DNA from: Nitrosomonadales bacterium
Lineage (GTDB): Bacteria; Pseudomonadota; Gammaproteobacteria; Burkholderiales; Nitrosomonadaceae
Reading direction: 5' to 3'
Assembly (NCBI GenBank): GCA_004525885.1
Contig: SPBV01000050.1
Span: 1 to 10,445, forward strand
DNA length: 10,445 bases
Part shown: positions 1 through 7,303 of the stretch, piece by piece
How the letters are laid out: every line of letters starts with the position of its first letter
Numbering within the stretch: position 1 is the stretch's first letter
The notes under the pieces: generated by a model
Database searches by the model: none
Seen by the model: the letters and a program-made list of their open reading frames with translations, nothing else
What the model was told of the DNA's origin: nothing
Translations under genes and position numbers: made by a program

Positions 1-1
1 C

Positions 2-1840
2 AACCGGCGCCCTGATGCAACTGAAAGACTGGTTGAATTCGCCGAGAGTTTCAAAGGACAAAGTAAAGAAAATATTGAGGATCTAACTTGGCGTAATGAG
101 CCAGTCCAACAGCGATTAACCCATGCCCTAGTAAGAGGCATCACTAACTATATCGTGGAAGATACGGAGGCAGCAAGACTTGAAATAATCAATCAAGGTG
201 GGCGCCCAATACAGGTTATCGAAGGACCACTAATGAACGGGATGAATGTAGTTGGTGATTTATTTGGTTCTGGAAAAATGTTTTTGCCGCAAGTTGTGAA
301 ATCTGCACGTGTAATGAAACAAGCTGTAGCGCATCTTCTGCCATTTATTGAGAAAGACACAAAAAAATCTGGTGACTCAAAACCAAACGGGAAGATTGTC
401 ATTGCCACGGTTAAAGGCGACGTACATGATATAGGCAAGAATATTGTTACAGTAGTACTTCAGTGCAATAACTATGAAGTAGTGAATATGGGTGTGATGG
501 TCCCTTGTGCGCGAATTCTGGAAACAGCACGCCGTGAACAAGCTGACATTATCGGTCTGTCAGGACTGATTACCCCCTCACTGGAAGAAATGGCACATGT
601 AGCCAAAGAAATGCAACGAGAGGGATTTACGATTCCCTTATTGATTGGTGGAGCAACCACTTCCCGTGTACATACAGCTGTAAAAATAGAGCCCCATTAT
701 AGTGGTGTCACCGTATGGGTGCCAGATGCGAGCCGTGCTGTAGGTGTATGCAGTAAGCTACTCTCGCAGGATTTAAAGGAAAATTATATTCACGATATCA
801 AAGCTGAGTTCGAGAAAGTTAGAACTCAACACAAGAATAAAAAAGGGCAGGCTCTTATGTTGACGATACTAGAAGCCCGAAAAAATGCACTTAAAACTGA
901 TTGGAAAAACTACACCCCCCCAGAACCAGATTTCATTGGGGTGAGATCTTTGAAAAACTATCCACTTGAAAAAATAGTACCCTATATTGACTGGACCCCG
1001 TTTTTTCAGGCTTGGGAATTATCCGGGCGTTATCCTGAAATCCTACGAGACAGTATAGTAGGTGAAACTGCCAGCAGTCTATTCCGTGATGCGCAAGCCA
1101 TGCTGAAAAAAATCGTCGAGCAAAGATGGCTCTCTGCTAATGCAGTATACGGCCTGTTCCCTGCTAACTCAGTAAACAGCGACGATATTGAGATATATGC
1201 TGACAAAGCACGCACTAAAATTGCAATGAATTATCATACTCTTCGACAACAAACTACAAAGCCATCAGGGCGACCTAATTTAGGTCTTGCGGATTTTATT
1301 GCCCCAAAGGAAACTGGTATTCAAGATTATATTGGAACATTTGCGGTATCTACTGGATTTGGTATTGATGCAAGAGTAAAAGCATATGAAGATGCGCATG
1401 ATGACTATAATGGCATCATACTAAAAGCACTTGCCGACCGTTTAGCTGAGGCTTTTGCTGAACATATGCATTCACGGATACGTCGCGAATTCTGGGGTTA
1501 TGCCAAGGATGAGGCTCTGAGCAACGAAGAACTCGTTTCTGAAAAATATCGCGGCATTCGTCCTGCGCCTGGATATCCAGCTTGTCCTGACCATACTGAA
1601 AAGGGTCCATTGTTTGAATTATTGAGGGCTCCAGATAATGCTGGCATTATCGTGACAGAATCCTATGCTATGATTCCTACAGCAGCAGTATCAGGCTTTT
1701 ATTTCTCACACCCGGAGGCCAGCTATTTTGCTGTCGGAAAAGTGGGTAAAGATCAAGTGGAAGACTATGCGAAACGAAAAGGCTGGACACTGGAACAAGC
1801 AGAAAAATGGCTTGCCCCTGTCCTATCCTACGAACGATAG
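2..1840 (+). CDS. metH: Cobalamin-dependent methionine synthase, C-terminal half (partial at window start)
   Basis: MetH transfers a methyl group from 5-methyltetrahydrofolate to homocysteine through cobalamin, in the cytoplasm. The frame is open from base 2, so the true start lies outside the window; the GTG at 155 is an internal Val. About 612 residues are present, roughly the second half of a family protein near 1230 aa. In order I see a helical cobalamin cap (about residues 1-125 of the fragment), then the B12-binding Rossmann domain with the DxHxxG signature (GDVHDIGK, cobalt-ligand His at 425-427), the SGLITPS loop and GGATTS. The reactivation (AdoMet-binding) domain fills about residues 270-612, with the RPAPGYP motif at 1559-1579 followed by ACPDHTEK. 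The homocysteine and folate domains are off-window. The frame is clean, with no lesion, and ends at TAG 1838-1840. No convincing intrinsic terminator follows. The identification is very secure. Confidence 0.97.
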   Translation, partial: NRRPDATERLVEFAESFKGQSKENIEDLTWRNEPVQQRLTHALVRGITNYIVEDTEAARLEIINQGGRPIQVIEGPLMNGMNVVGDLFGSGKMFLPQVVKSARVMKQAVAHLLPFIEKDTKKSGDSKPNGKIVIATVKGDVHDIGKNIVTVVLQCNNYEVVNMGVMVPCARILETARREQADIIGLSGLITPSLEEMAHVAKEMQREGFTIPLLIGGATTSRVHTAVKIEPHYSGVTVWVPDASRAVGVCSKLLSQDLKENYIHDIKAEFEKVRTQHKNKKGQALMLTILEARKNALKTDWKNYTPPEPDFIGVRSLKNYPLEKIVPYIDWTPFFQAWELSGRYPEILRDSIVGETASSLFRDAQAMLKKIVEQRWLSANAVYGLFPANSVNSDDIEIYADKARTKIAMNYHTLRQQTTKPSGRPNLGLADFIAPKETGIQDYIGTFAVSTGFGIDARVKAYEDAHDDYNGIILKALADRLAEAFAEHMHSRIRREFWGYAKDEALSNEELVSEKYRGIRPAPGYPACPDHTEKGPLFELLRAPDNAGIIVTESYAMIPTAAVSGFYFSHPEASYFAVGKVGKDQVEDYAKRKGWTLEQAEKWLAPVLSYER

Positions 1841-2037
1841 CTAATGATCAGACCAATATTATCTATCTGCTCTCATTAGCACGTGAATTTTATAGTATTG
1901 AGTATTATCTTATAACTCAAATACCAGTTAAAGCTCGAACTTTATTCTACCAGTAAATCAATACCTTTAAGTATCGCTCCGCAACATTTAATCTGGCTGT
2001 AGATAGCTCTCCATGAAGTTTTTCCCGATAAAAATCA

Positions 2038-2059
2038 TTACAAATTTAATTTTTTGTAA
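2038..2059. repeat. Inverted repeat TTACAAA-N8-TTTGTAA
   Basis: Perfect 7-base arms (2038-2044 and 2053-2059) flank an 8-base A/T spacer. The half-site TTTGTAA/TTACAAA is related to the core TTGTTACAA seen in the two compact dyads at 2086 and 2254, so this may be a third, spaced version of the same protein-binding site. In AT-rich DNA such repeats arise by chance fairly often, and no bound regulator can be named. Confidence 0.35.
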
Positions 2060-2085
2060 CTTTATCATTTCAATACCTGTATATA

Positions 2086-2096
2086 GTTGTTACAAC
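2086..2096. promoter_or_regulatory. Operator-like dyad GTTGTTACAAC (copy 1)
   Basis: An 11-base dyad with perfect 5-base arms around one central base. The 9-base core TTGTTACAA recurs exactly in the dyad at 2254-2266, 168 bases downstream. Two palindromic copies of one core in a gene-free region upstream of an operon is the pattern expected of a dimeric regulator's operator. The sequence does not match a regulator I can name with confidence, and chance is not excluded. Confidence 0.3.
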
Positions 2097-2160
2097 TTAT
2101 ATTTCAGATCCAAGTTAAACTGTATATCAGTAGCTAATTATATTTAATAAGGTAGAAATT

Positions 2161-2195
2161 TATTTATCTACTTAACTGTGACGGAAGTTAAGATA
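2161..2195. repeat. Imperfect hairpin, 12-bp stem with a 3-base bulge
   Basis: TTTATCT (2161-2167), a bulged ACT, then TAACT (2171-2175) pairs with AGTTAAGATAAA at 2184-2195 across the 8-base loop GTGACGGA. It has no T tract on the + strand, so it is unlikely to be an intrinsic terminator for metH, which also ends more than 300 bases upstream. Its right arm runs directly into the left arm of the long inverted repeat at 2194-2209. It could be a relic of a mobile element end or a regulatory RNA structure; neither is shown. Confidence 0.4.
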
Positions 2196-2253
2196 AAGAA
2201 TCATTTGATCTGCGCGATTACAATACCAGTTTGCTTCATGTGTAAACCAAAGG

Positions 2254-2266
2254 ATTTGTTACAAAT
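2254..2266. promoter_or_regulatory. Operator-like dyad ATTTGTTACAAAT (copy 2)
   Basis: A 13-base dyad with perfect 6-base arms around one central base. It has the same TTGTTACAA core as the dyad at 2086-2096 and lies 187 bases before the start of the glutamate-synthase-like gene. Together the copies suggest a shared regulator of that gene. No regulator is encoded in the window that would obviously bind it. Confidence 0.3.
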
Positions 2267-2334
2267 AATGCGTAACTCAGAACAACTCAATATATAAATC
2301 AGCATGTGAATAAGAAACTAATGAAAGTTGCTAT

Positions 2335-2347
2335 GGACATAATGTCC
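2335..2347. promoter_or_regulatory. Dyad GGACATAATGTCC
   Basis: A 13-base dyad with perfect 6-base arms (GGACAT / ATGTCC) around a single A, unusually GC-containing for this AT-rich gap and about 106 bases before the next start codon. The position suits an operator just upstream of a promoter. This rests only on symmetry and location. Confidence 0.3.
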
Positions 2348-2422
2348 TCAATAGATAAATGATTCTTGAGTACCAGCTTTGAGTTGAAACCTGACCCTTG
2401 CTAATAACTACCTTGTATTGTG

Positions 2423-2444
2423 ATTCGCTACGCAGCGAATGGAG
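2423..2444 (+). promoter_or_regulatory. Hairpin directly abutting the Shine-Dalgarno site of the glutamate-synthase-like gene
   Basis: ATTCGCT (2423-2429) and AGCGAAT (2434-2440) form a perfect 7-bp stem with the 4-base loop ACGC. The very next bases, GGAG (2441-2444), are the ribosome-binding site, eight bases before the ATG at 2453. The stem does not occlude GGAG, so it may act as a stacked 5' element, a transcript-processing site or a stabiliser rather than an on/off switch. The hairpin is clear in the sequence; any regulatory role is inference. Confidence 0.45.
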
Positions 2445-2452
2445 TGCTAAAC

Positions 2453-4036
2453 ATGACTGTTCGTCAACTATTTATATTAATTTCAATCTTATTATCTCTC
2501 TCGATAGTTTTATTGGCGTTACTCTGGACGAATGCTTTCTGGCTTTTCATGGTTATTCTGCCTTTAATTGGTCTTGGCATCCATGACATGGTTCAAACTG
2601 AACACACGATTTTGCGACTTTATCCTGTAATTGGGCGTATTCGCTTTCTGTTTTAATCCATACGACCAGAGATCCAACAATATTTTGTTGAAAATGACAC
2701 CAACGGTACGCCGTTTAATCGGGAATTTAGGGAACTAGTCTATCAGCGTGCCAAAGGACAATGTGACACGCGGTCCTTTGGTACCCAGTTTGATGTTTAC
2801 CGAAATGGCTATGAGTGGATTGATCACTCTCTTTCGCCCACGTCTGTACACGATAAAAATCCGAGAGTCCGCTTCGGAAGAACTGGTAGTAATCAGCCCT
2901 ATGATGCCTCACCATTAAATATCTCCGCGATGAGTTTTGGTGCCTTAAGCCAGAATGCCATTATGGCTCTAAATAAAGGCGCTAAGATCGGAAACTTTGC
3001 ACACAATACTGGCGAGGAAGGGATTAGTCGCTACCATTTAGAGTATGGTGGCGATCTAATATGGCAAATTGGAACCGGTTATTTTGGCTGCCGTAATTCT
3101 GATGGTGGTTTTGATGAGGAATTATTTACAAAAAAAGTTGCTCATAATGCTGTAAAAATGATTGAGATCAAGCTATCACAAGGCGCAAAACCAGGACACG
3201 GCGGCATATTGCCAGCAGCTAAATTAACTCAAGAAATTGCTGCCATCCGTCATGTGCCAATGGGGCATGATGTGGTGTCTCCTCCGGCGCATTCAGCCTT
3301 TTCATCCCCTATTGAATTACTTGAATTCATCGTCAAATTACGCGTATGCTCTGGAGAAAAACCTGTTGGTTTTAAACTCTGTATCGGTAAAAAAACAGAA
3401 TTCCTAGCAATTTGTAAAGCAATGCTCGAAACGGGTATTACACCTGATTTTATTACTGTTGATGGCGCTGAAGGTGGTACCGGTGCCGCACCCATTGAGA
3501 TGGTAAATTCCATTGGGACTCCATTGCGTGATGGGCTTAATTTTGTCAATAACGCCTTGATTGGGATCGGGATACGAGATCAAATTCAAATTATTGCTGC
3601 AGGCAAAGTAGCTTCCGCTTTTCACATACTACGGCTAATGGCATTGGGTGCAGATACGATAAATTCAGCACGTGCGATGATGTTCTCTCTAGGTTGTGTT
3701 CAATCACGAAGGTGTAATGAAAATACTTGTCCGACAGGCATAGCCACACAAAATCCAAATCGCTACAAGGCACTAGATGTTTATGACAAATCGACCAGAG
3801 TAGCAAACTATCATGCATCAATGATAAAAAACTTGATGAGGTTAGTTGCATCAGTCGGGCTAAACAATCTAAATGAGATTCAACCCTGGCATATTAACCA
3901 CCGTGTGAATGTTGCTGAGACCAAGAGTTATGCTGAACTCTATCCTAGCATCATAAACCAGTGTCTGCTTACAGATGTCACTATACCTAAAGTATGGAAA
4001 AAGCATTGGCAGCAAGCAAATTCCAATCACTGGTAG
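2453..4036 (+). pseudogene. Membrane-anchored FMN-binding glutamate-synthase-family protein, broken by one nonsense codon
   Basis: The family shares the FMN/[3Fe-4S] synthase domain of GltB but lacks the glutaminase domain. Its reaction is not established. ATG 2453 follows GGAG at an 8-base spacing. Residues about 4-42 form two hydrophobic segments, so the N terminus is membrane-anchored. Reading straight through TAA 2654-2656 (codon 68) continues in the same frame to TAA at 4034-4036, giving 528 codons, a normal length. From recall of the family I expect Glu (GAA) at codon 68, so a single G-to-T change explains the stop. Downstream are SAMSFGALS, GTGYFGCR, GAEGGTGAAP and the cluster cysteines C-x5-C-x4-C (codons 415, 421, 426; GCVQSRRCNENTCPTG). 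Apart from the stop the sequence looks well conserved, so inactivation is recent. The anchor peptide (67 aa) and the catalytic part are now separate; the first ATG in the conserved region is 2930, which would lose about 90 residues after the stop. It is followed after 58 bases by the acetolactate-synthase-like pseudogene. Confidence 0.85.
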
Positions 4037-4094
4037 TTGGATATTAATACTATATAAATTCCCCATAACTGCAGCTCCACAAGAGGAATTATCA

Positions 4095-5747
4095 ATGTCA
4101 AAAATCAGAATGAATGCTTCAGATCTTTTTATCAAGGCAATTGAAAATGAAGGAGTCGAAATAATTTATAGTATTCTCGGTGAAGATCGTCTTGATTTTC
4201 TAGAATCTTTACGTAAATCAAACATCAAACTAATACTTACTCGTCATGAGCAAGGTGCGGCATTTATGGCTGCAACCTATGGTTGGTTAACCGGCAAGAC
4301 CGGTGTTTGTATTTACACTCTTGGCCTTGTGGTGCAACAAACTTTGTCACACCAGGAGCTTATGCTCAACTTGGAGATTTTCTACTGATGATGATTACGG
4401 GACAGAAACCTATCAAGCACAGTAAGCAAGGTCAGTTCCAAATTATTGATGTAGTGAGCATGATGAACCCCCTTACTAAATATTCAAAACAGATTACAAG
4501 TGCGAACATCATACCTGGCACGGTGCGTGAGGCGTTCCATCAGGCAGAGGAAGGGTGCCCTGCGCAGTCCATCTCAAGTTGCCGGAAGATATTGCGGGTG
4601 AACCCGCTGATATAAAGACCCACTTCATTTTTTAAAAAAGCCACGCTCATATCCAAATAGCTGATGATTGCATCATTAAAGAAGTAGCAGAGGGATAAAG
4701 ACAGCTAAATACTCATTATTACTTATCGGTGCCAGAACAAATCGTAAAGAAGCACATGGCACCTTTTATAGTTTTGTCAAAAAAACAGGTACGTATTTCT
4801 TTAATGCACAGATGGGTAAATGCTTTGTAGATGAGAGCCTGCCTAAATTTATCGGGACTGCTCCCCTTTCTGAGAATGATTATATTCACTGTGCGATTAA
4901 TCGCTCCGATCTAATCATCAATGTAGGCCATGATTTTGTTTAGAAACCACCTTTTTTATGGAACATGGTGATAAAAAAGTGATTTACATTAAGTTTAGCT
5001 CAGCCGTTGTAGATAATGTCTATTTCTCGCAACTGGAGGTTGTAGGTGGTATTGTATTTTCTATAGAACGTTTGACTAGTGAGCTAGATAATTTGGGGCG
5101 CGACTATTTCTAGTTTGCCCGTGTGAAAAAAGAACTATATGCACGTATGAATAAACGCGCGAAATATAATGACTTTCCGATGAAACCAACAACATTTTGT
5201 AGCATATGTGCATAAAGCCATGCCACCCAATGGCATTATTGCATTAAGATAACGGGGTATATGAGGTGTGGTTTGCTATCTCTCTGCCAAGCCATACTGT
5301 ATTACTTGATAGTGCTCTTGCCACTATGGTTGGGGGATTGTTTTCAGCGATGGAAGCAGCACGTTTATATCCTGAATGCAGAGTAATTGCAATTTGTGGA
5401 GATGGTGGCTTCATGATGAACAGCCAAGAACTAGAAACTGCTGTTCGTATCAAACTCTATATGATTGTACTTATTTTGGATGATAGCTCATGCCGAATGA
5501 TTCTTTGGAAACAATATGCTATGGGCTATAAAGACTTTGGCTTAGAGTTCAAAATCCAGACTTTGTTATGTATGAAAATATCTACGGTGCAAAAAATCAC
5601 CGAGTAGAGAGTACCGAGAGTTTTGTTCCAGTTATAAAACAATGTTTTAATGAAGGTGGTGTGCATCTAGTCGATTCACCCGTAGATTACTTAAAAAATA
5701 CTAAAACTCTTATTGATGAGTTAAAAGAAAAAGTTTATGTGATATGA
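4095..5747 (+). pseudogene. Acetolactate-synthase-large-subunit-like ThDP enzyme, heavily degraded
   Basis: The gene starts at ATG 4095, eight bases after AGAGG (4082-4086). Stitched across frames, it resembles a thiamine-diphosphate enzyme of the acetolactate synthase type along its whole length. Visible blocks are LTRHEQGAAFMAATYG (catalytic Glu region), GATNFVTPGAYAQL, MMITGQKPIKHSKQG, DLIINVGHDF, KPPFF/MEHGDKKV and the ThDP/Mg motif GDGGFMMNSQELETAV. Lesions: net +2 at 4326-4330; -1 near 4562; TAA 4633; -1 near 4693; TAG 4941 (Val-TAG-Lys where family members have Glu); -1 in the T run 4952-4957; TAG 5111; +1 near 5193-5199; +1 near 5247; -1 in the A run 5551-5554. These sum to zero and give 551 codons, the usual family size. 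It ends at TGA 5745-5747, overlapping the dehydrogenase ATG. Conserved positions have also drifted (GLFSAM, DDSSCRMILW). No ilvN-like regulatory subunit is adjacent, so a role other than branched-chain synthesis is likely. It cannot make an active protein. Confidence 0.9.
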
Positions 5748-7159
5748 CAAAACCAGCAGAAACAAAAGAAGCCCCGTCATTGGACGTGAATTCACCGTTC
5801 GATGGTTCTCTAATTAAAACGATTCAGATGCAAACAGCCGTAGATGTAAGAATAATGCTAGTAAAGGCGGTAGCACTATTTAAAAACCGTGATGGTTGGA
5901 AAGAACATCATGAGCGAATAGCTATTTTGAACAAACTAGCTTTACTAGTGGAGAAAGAAGCAGAAGATTTTGCCTTATTAATTGCAAAAGAGGGAGGGAA
6001 GCCACTGAGAGATGCACGTGTAGAAGTTACCCGGGCGATCGATGGAATTCGTCTTGCAGCAGAAGATCTCCCCCATATTATGTGCGGTAAAGAAATTCCA
6101 ATGGGGCATAGTGCAGCATCAATCTGTAGAAAAGCCTATACCACCTATGAGCCGATTGGGGTTGTGGTAGCAGTGAGTGCTTTTAATCATCCGCTAAACT
6201 TGATTATTCATCAAGTCATTCCTGCAATTGCTGTGGGTTGCCCGATTATCGTGAAGCCCGCATCAACCACACCGTTAAACTGTATTCGGCTGGTTGAATT
6301 AGTGCACGAAGCTGGATTACCCAAGGATTGGTGTCAAGTTTGTATATGTAATAACGACGTGGCAGAGATACTAGTTACAAGTGAAAAGATTAATTTTTTT
6401 ACTTTTATTGGCTCCGCAAAAGTAGGCTGGCGATTAAAGAGAAAATTAGCTCCCGGCGTACGCTGTGCATTAGAACACGGTGGTGCAGCACCAGTAATTG
6501 TAGATGAAACAGCTGATTTGAATAAAGCTATCCCATCACTACTTAAAGGTGGGTTCTATCATGCTGGGCAAGTATGTGTTTCTGTGCAGCGTGTATTTGT
6601 TCATTCATCTATTATAGATGATGTAGCAGAACGTCTGTCAGTCGGCGCATCTAAACTAAAGGTGGGCGATGCCACAGATGAGAATACCGAAATTGGGCCA
6701 TTAATTTCACCTCGTGAGGTAGATCGAGTAGATGACTGGATACAGGAAGCAGTGCGCAAGGGCGCAAAATTACTTACCGGCGGGAAAAAACTTAGTAATA
6801 CAACTTATGCCCCAACGATTATTCTTAACCCACCTATAAATACAAAAATATCTACTATGGAAGTCTTTGGTCCGGTAATTTGTTTGTATTCATATACAGA
6901 TCGCATGGTGGCCATAGAACGTGCTAATAGCCTAAATATGGCTTTCCAGGCAGCGGTCTATACCAGTGATTTAAATGTGGCTAATGATTGTATAAAACGG
7001 CTTGATGCAACTGCGGTTATGGTTAATGACCACACAGCCTTCCGCGTTGATTGGATGCCATTTGCAGGGCGCCGAGTATCTGGTTATGGTATTGGTGGCA
7101 TTGGATACACCATGCATGACATGATTCAACTTAAAATGGCTGTTATTAACGAAAGTTGA
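5744..7159 (+). CDS. NAD(P)-dependent aldehyde dehydrogenase family protein, intact
   Basis: A 471-aa cytosolic aldehyde dehydrogenase, predicted to oxidise an aldehyde to a carboxylate with NAD(P)+; the substrate is unknown. All landmarks are present: SAFNHPLN with the oxyanion Asn148, IVKPAS with Lys171 of the cofactor site, the Rossmann turn FIGSAKVG (222-228), the general base Glu244 in ALEHGGAAP, nucleophile Cys278 in GQVCVS, and EVFGPV (373-378). The EHGG variant in place of the common ELGG is, as I recall, normal in the subfamily that travels with ThDP enzymes like the one upstream. The start ATG 5744 overlaps the upstream TGA as ATGA. Only a weak purine tract (about 5723-5732) precedes it, so translation was probably coupled to the now-dead upstream gene. 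The frame has no lesion, in sharp contrast to both genes before it, which suggests continued selection or another promoter. It ends at TGA 7157-7159, converging on the STAS-like gene. Confidence 0.93.
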   Translation: MTKPAETKEAPSLDVNSPFDGSLIKTIQMQTAVDVRIMLVKAVALFKNRDGWKEHHERIAILNKLALLVEKEAEDFALLIAKEGGKPLRDARVEVTRAIDGIRLAAEDLPHIMCGKEIPMGHSAASICRKAYTTYEPIGVVVAVSAFNHPLNLIIHQVIPAIAVGCPIIVKPASTTPLNCIRLVELVHEAGLPKDWCQVCICNNDVAEILVTSEKINFFTFIGSAKVGWRLKRKLAPGVRCALEHGGAAPVIVDETADLNKAIPSLLKGGFYHAGQVCVSVQRVFVHSSIIDDVAERLSVGASKLKVGDATDENTEIGPLISPREVDRVDDWIQEAVRKGAKLLTGGKKLSNTTYAPTIILNPPINTKISTMEVFGPVICLYSYTDRMVAIERANSLNMAFQAAVYTSDLNVANDCIKRLDATAVMVNDHTAFRVDWMPFAGRRVSGYGIGGIGYTMHDMIQLKMAVINES

Positions 7160-7231
7160 TTATGAATCATTAAGATGGGTTTAAAACCAGTATTGAGCGC
7201 CTATTTTAGGTCAAAAAAAGATGTTTGTCTT

Positions 7232-7260
7232 AATACAATGAAGAACTAAGTGGTTGTATT
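7232..7260. terminator. Weak candidate terminator hairpin in the convergent gap
   Basis: AATACAA (7232-7238) and TTGTATT (7254-7260) form a 7-bp stem with a 15-base loop in the 144-base gap between two convergent genes. On the - strand a run of seven T (complement of the A run near 7213-7219) follows about 12 bases after the stem, further than in a canonical intrinsic terminator. On the + strand no T tract follows. Location favours a terminator for the STAS-like gene, but the geometry is poor. Confidence 0.25.
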
Positions 7261-7303
7261 GATGTATTCTCAGCTCGTCTGGCCCATTGTGTACTACGCT
7301 TTC

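Larger units (their letters stand above)
2194..2367. repeat. 174-base segment bounded by 15/16-base inverted repeats (possible MITE relic)
   Basis: The left arm, 2194-2209 (AAGAATCATTTGATCT), is the reverse complement of the right arm, 2353-2367 (AGATAAATGATTCTT), apart from a single extra base. It contains an uninterrupted 11-base match. The 143 bases between encode nothing recognisable. Terminal inverted repeats around a short non-coding core resemble a miniature inverted-repeat element, but I see no flanking target duplication, so this stays a candidate. The alternative is a long-range regulatory structure upstream of the cassette. Confidence 0.35.
1841..2452. other. 612-base AT-rich intergenic region rich in dyads
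   Basis: This is the only long stretch without a gene. I see no credible coding frame, tRNA or transposase relic. It separates metH from the FMN glutamate-synthase-like pseudogene and presumably holds that cassette's promoter. A weak sigma70-like pair is possible (TTGAGT at 2379-2384, 17-base spacer, TAATAA at 2402-2407), but the match to consensus is poor. A short inverted repeat TTGAGT/ACTCAA at about 1899-1920 follows metH but has no T tract, so I do not call a terminator. The dyads listed separately (2038-2059, 2086-2096, 2161-2195, 2254-2266, 2335-2347, 2423-2440) are concentrated in the half nearer the cassette. Confidence 0.6.

Noticed and set aside
155..157. GTG 155 as the start of a shorter metH protein
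   Set aside because: The same frame is open to the left edge and carries MetH-like cap-domain sequence, so this is an internal Val codon.
1899..1920. Hairpin after metH as its terminator
   Set aside because: Only a 6-base TTGAGT/ACTCAA stem, AT-rich and lacking a following T tract.
1919..2231. Direct repeat AATACCAGTT at about 1920 and 2222
   Set aside because: Ten bases occurring twice over 300 bases in AT-rich DNA is close to chance expectation, with no further copies or regular spacing.
2398..2586. A 62-codon frame overlapping the anchor of the glutamate-synthase-like gene
   Set aside because: It overlaps the well-supported start and hydrophobic segment in another frame and has no ribosome site or recognisable motif.
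2654..2656. TAA as a recoded amino-acid codon
   Set aside because: TAA is not a selenocysteine or pyrrolysine codon, no downstream recoding element is evident, and other genes here use TAA as an ordinary stop (for example the STAS-like gene at 7304-7306).
3250..3625. Antisense frames of about 73-99 codons inside the glutamate-synthase-like gene
   Set aside because: They run opposite a clearly coding, family-matching sequence, with no start signals or recognisable domains.
5266..5607. Separate small protein read from GTG 5266
   Set aside because: It is the ThDP-binding segment of the degraded acetolactate-synthase-like gene, bounded by frameshifts on both sides; there is no independent ribosome site.
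4095..5747. Programmed frameshifting or split genes as an explanation for the ThDP enzyme
   Set aside because: Seven shifts at unrelated sites plus three in-frame stops and drifted motifs cannot be programmed recoding; decay is the simple reading.
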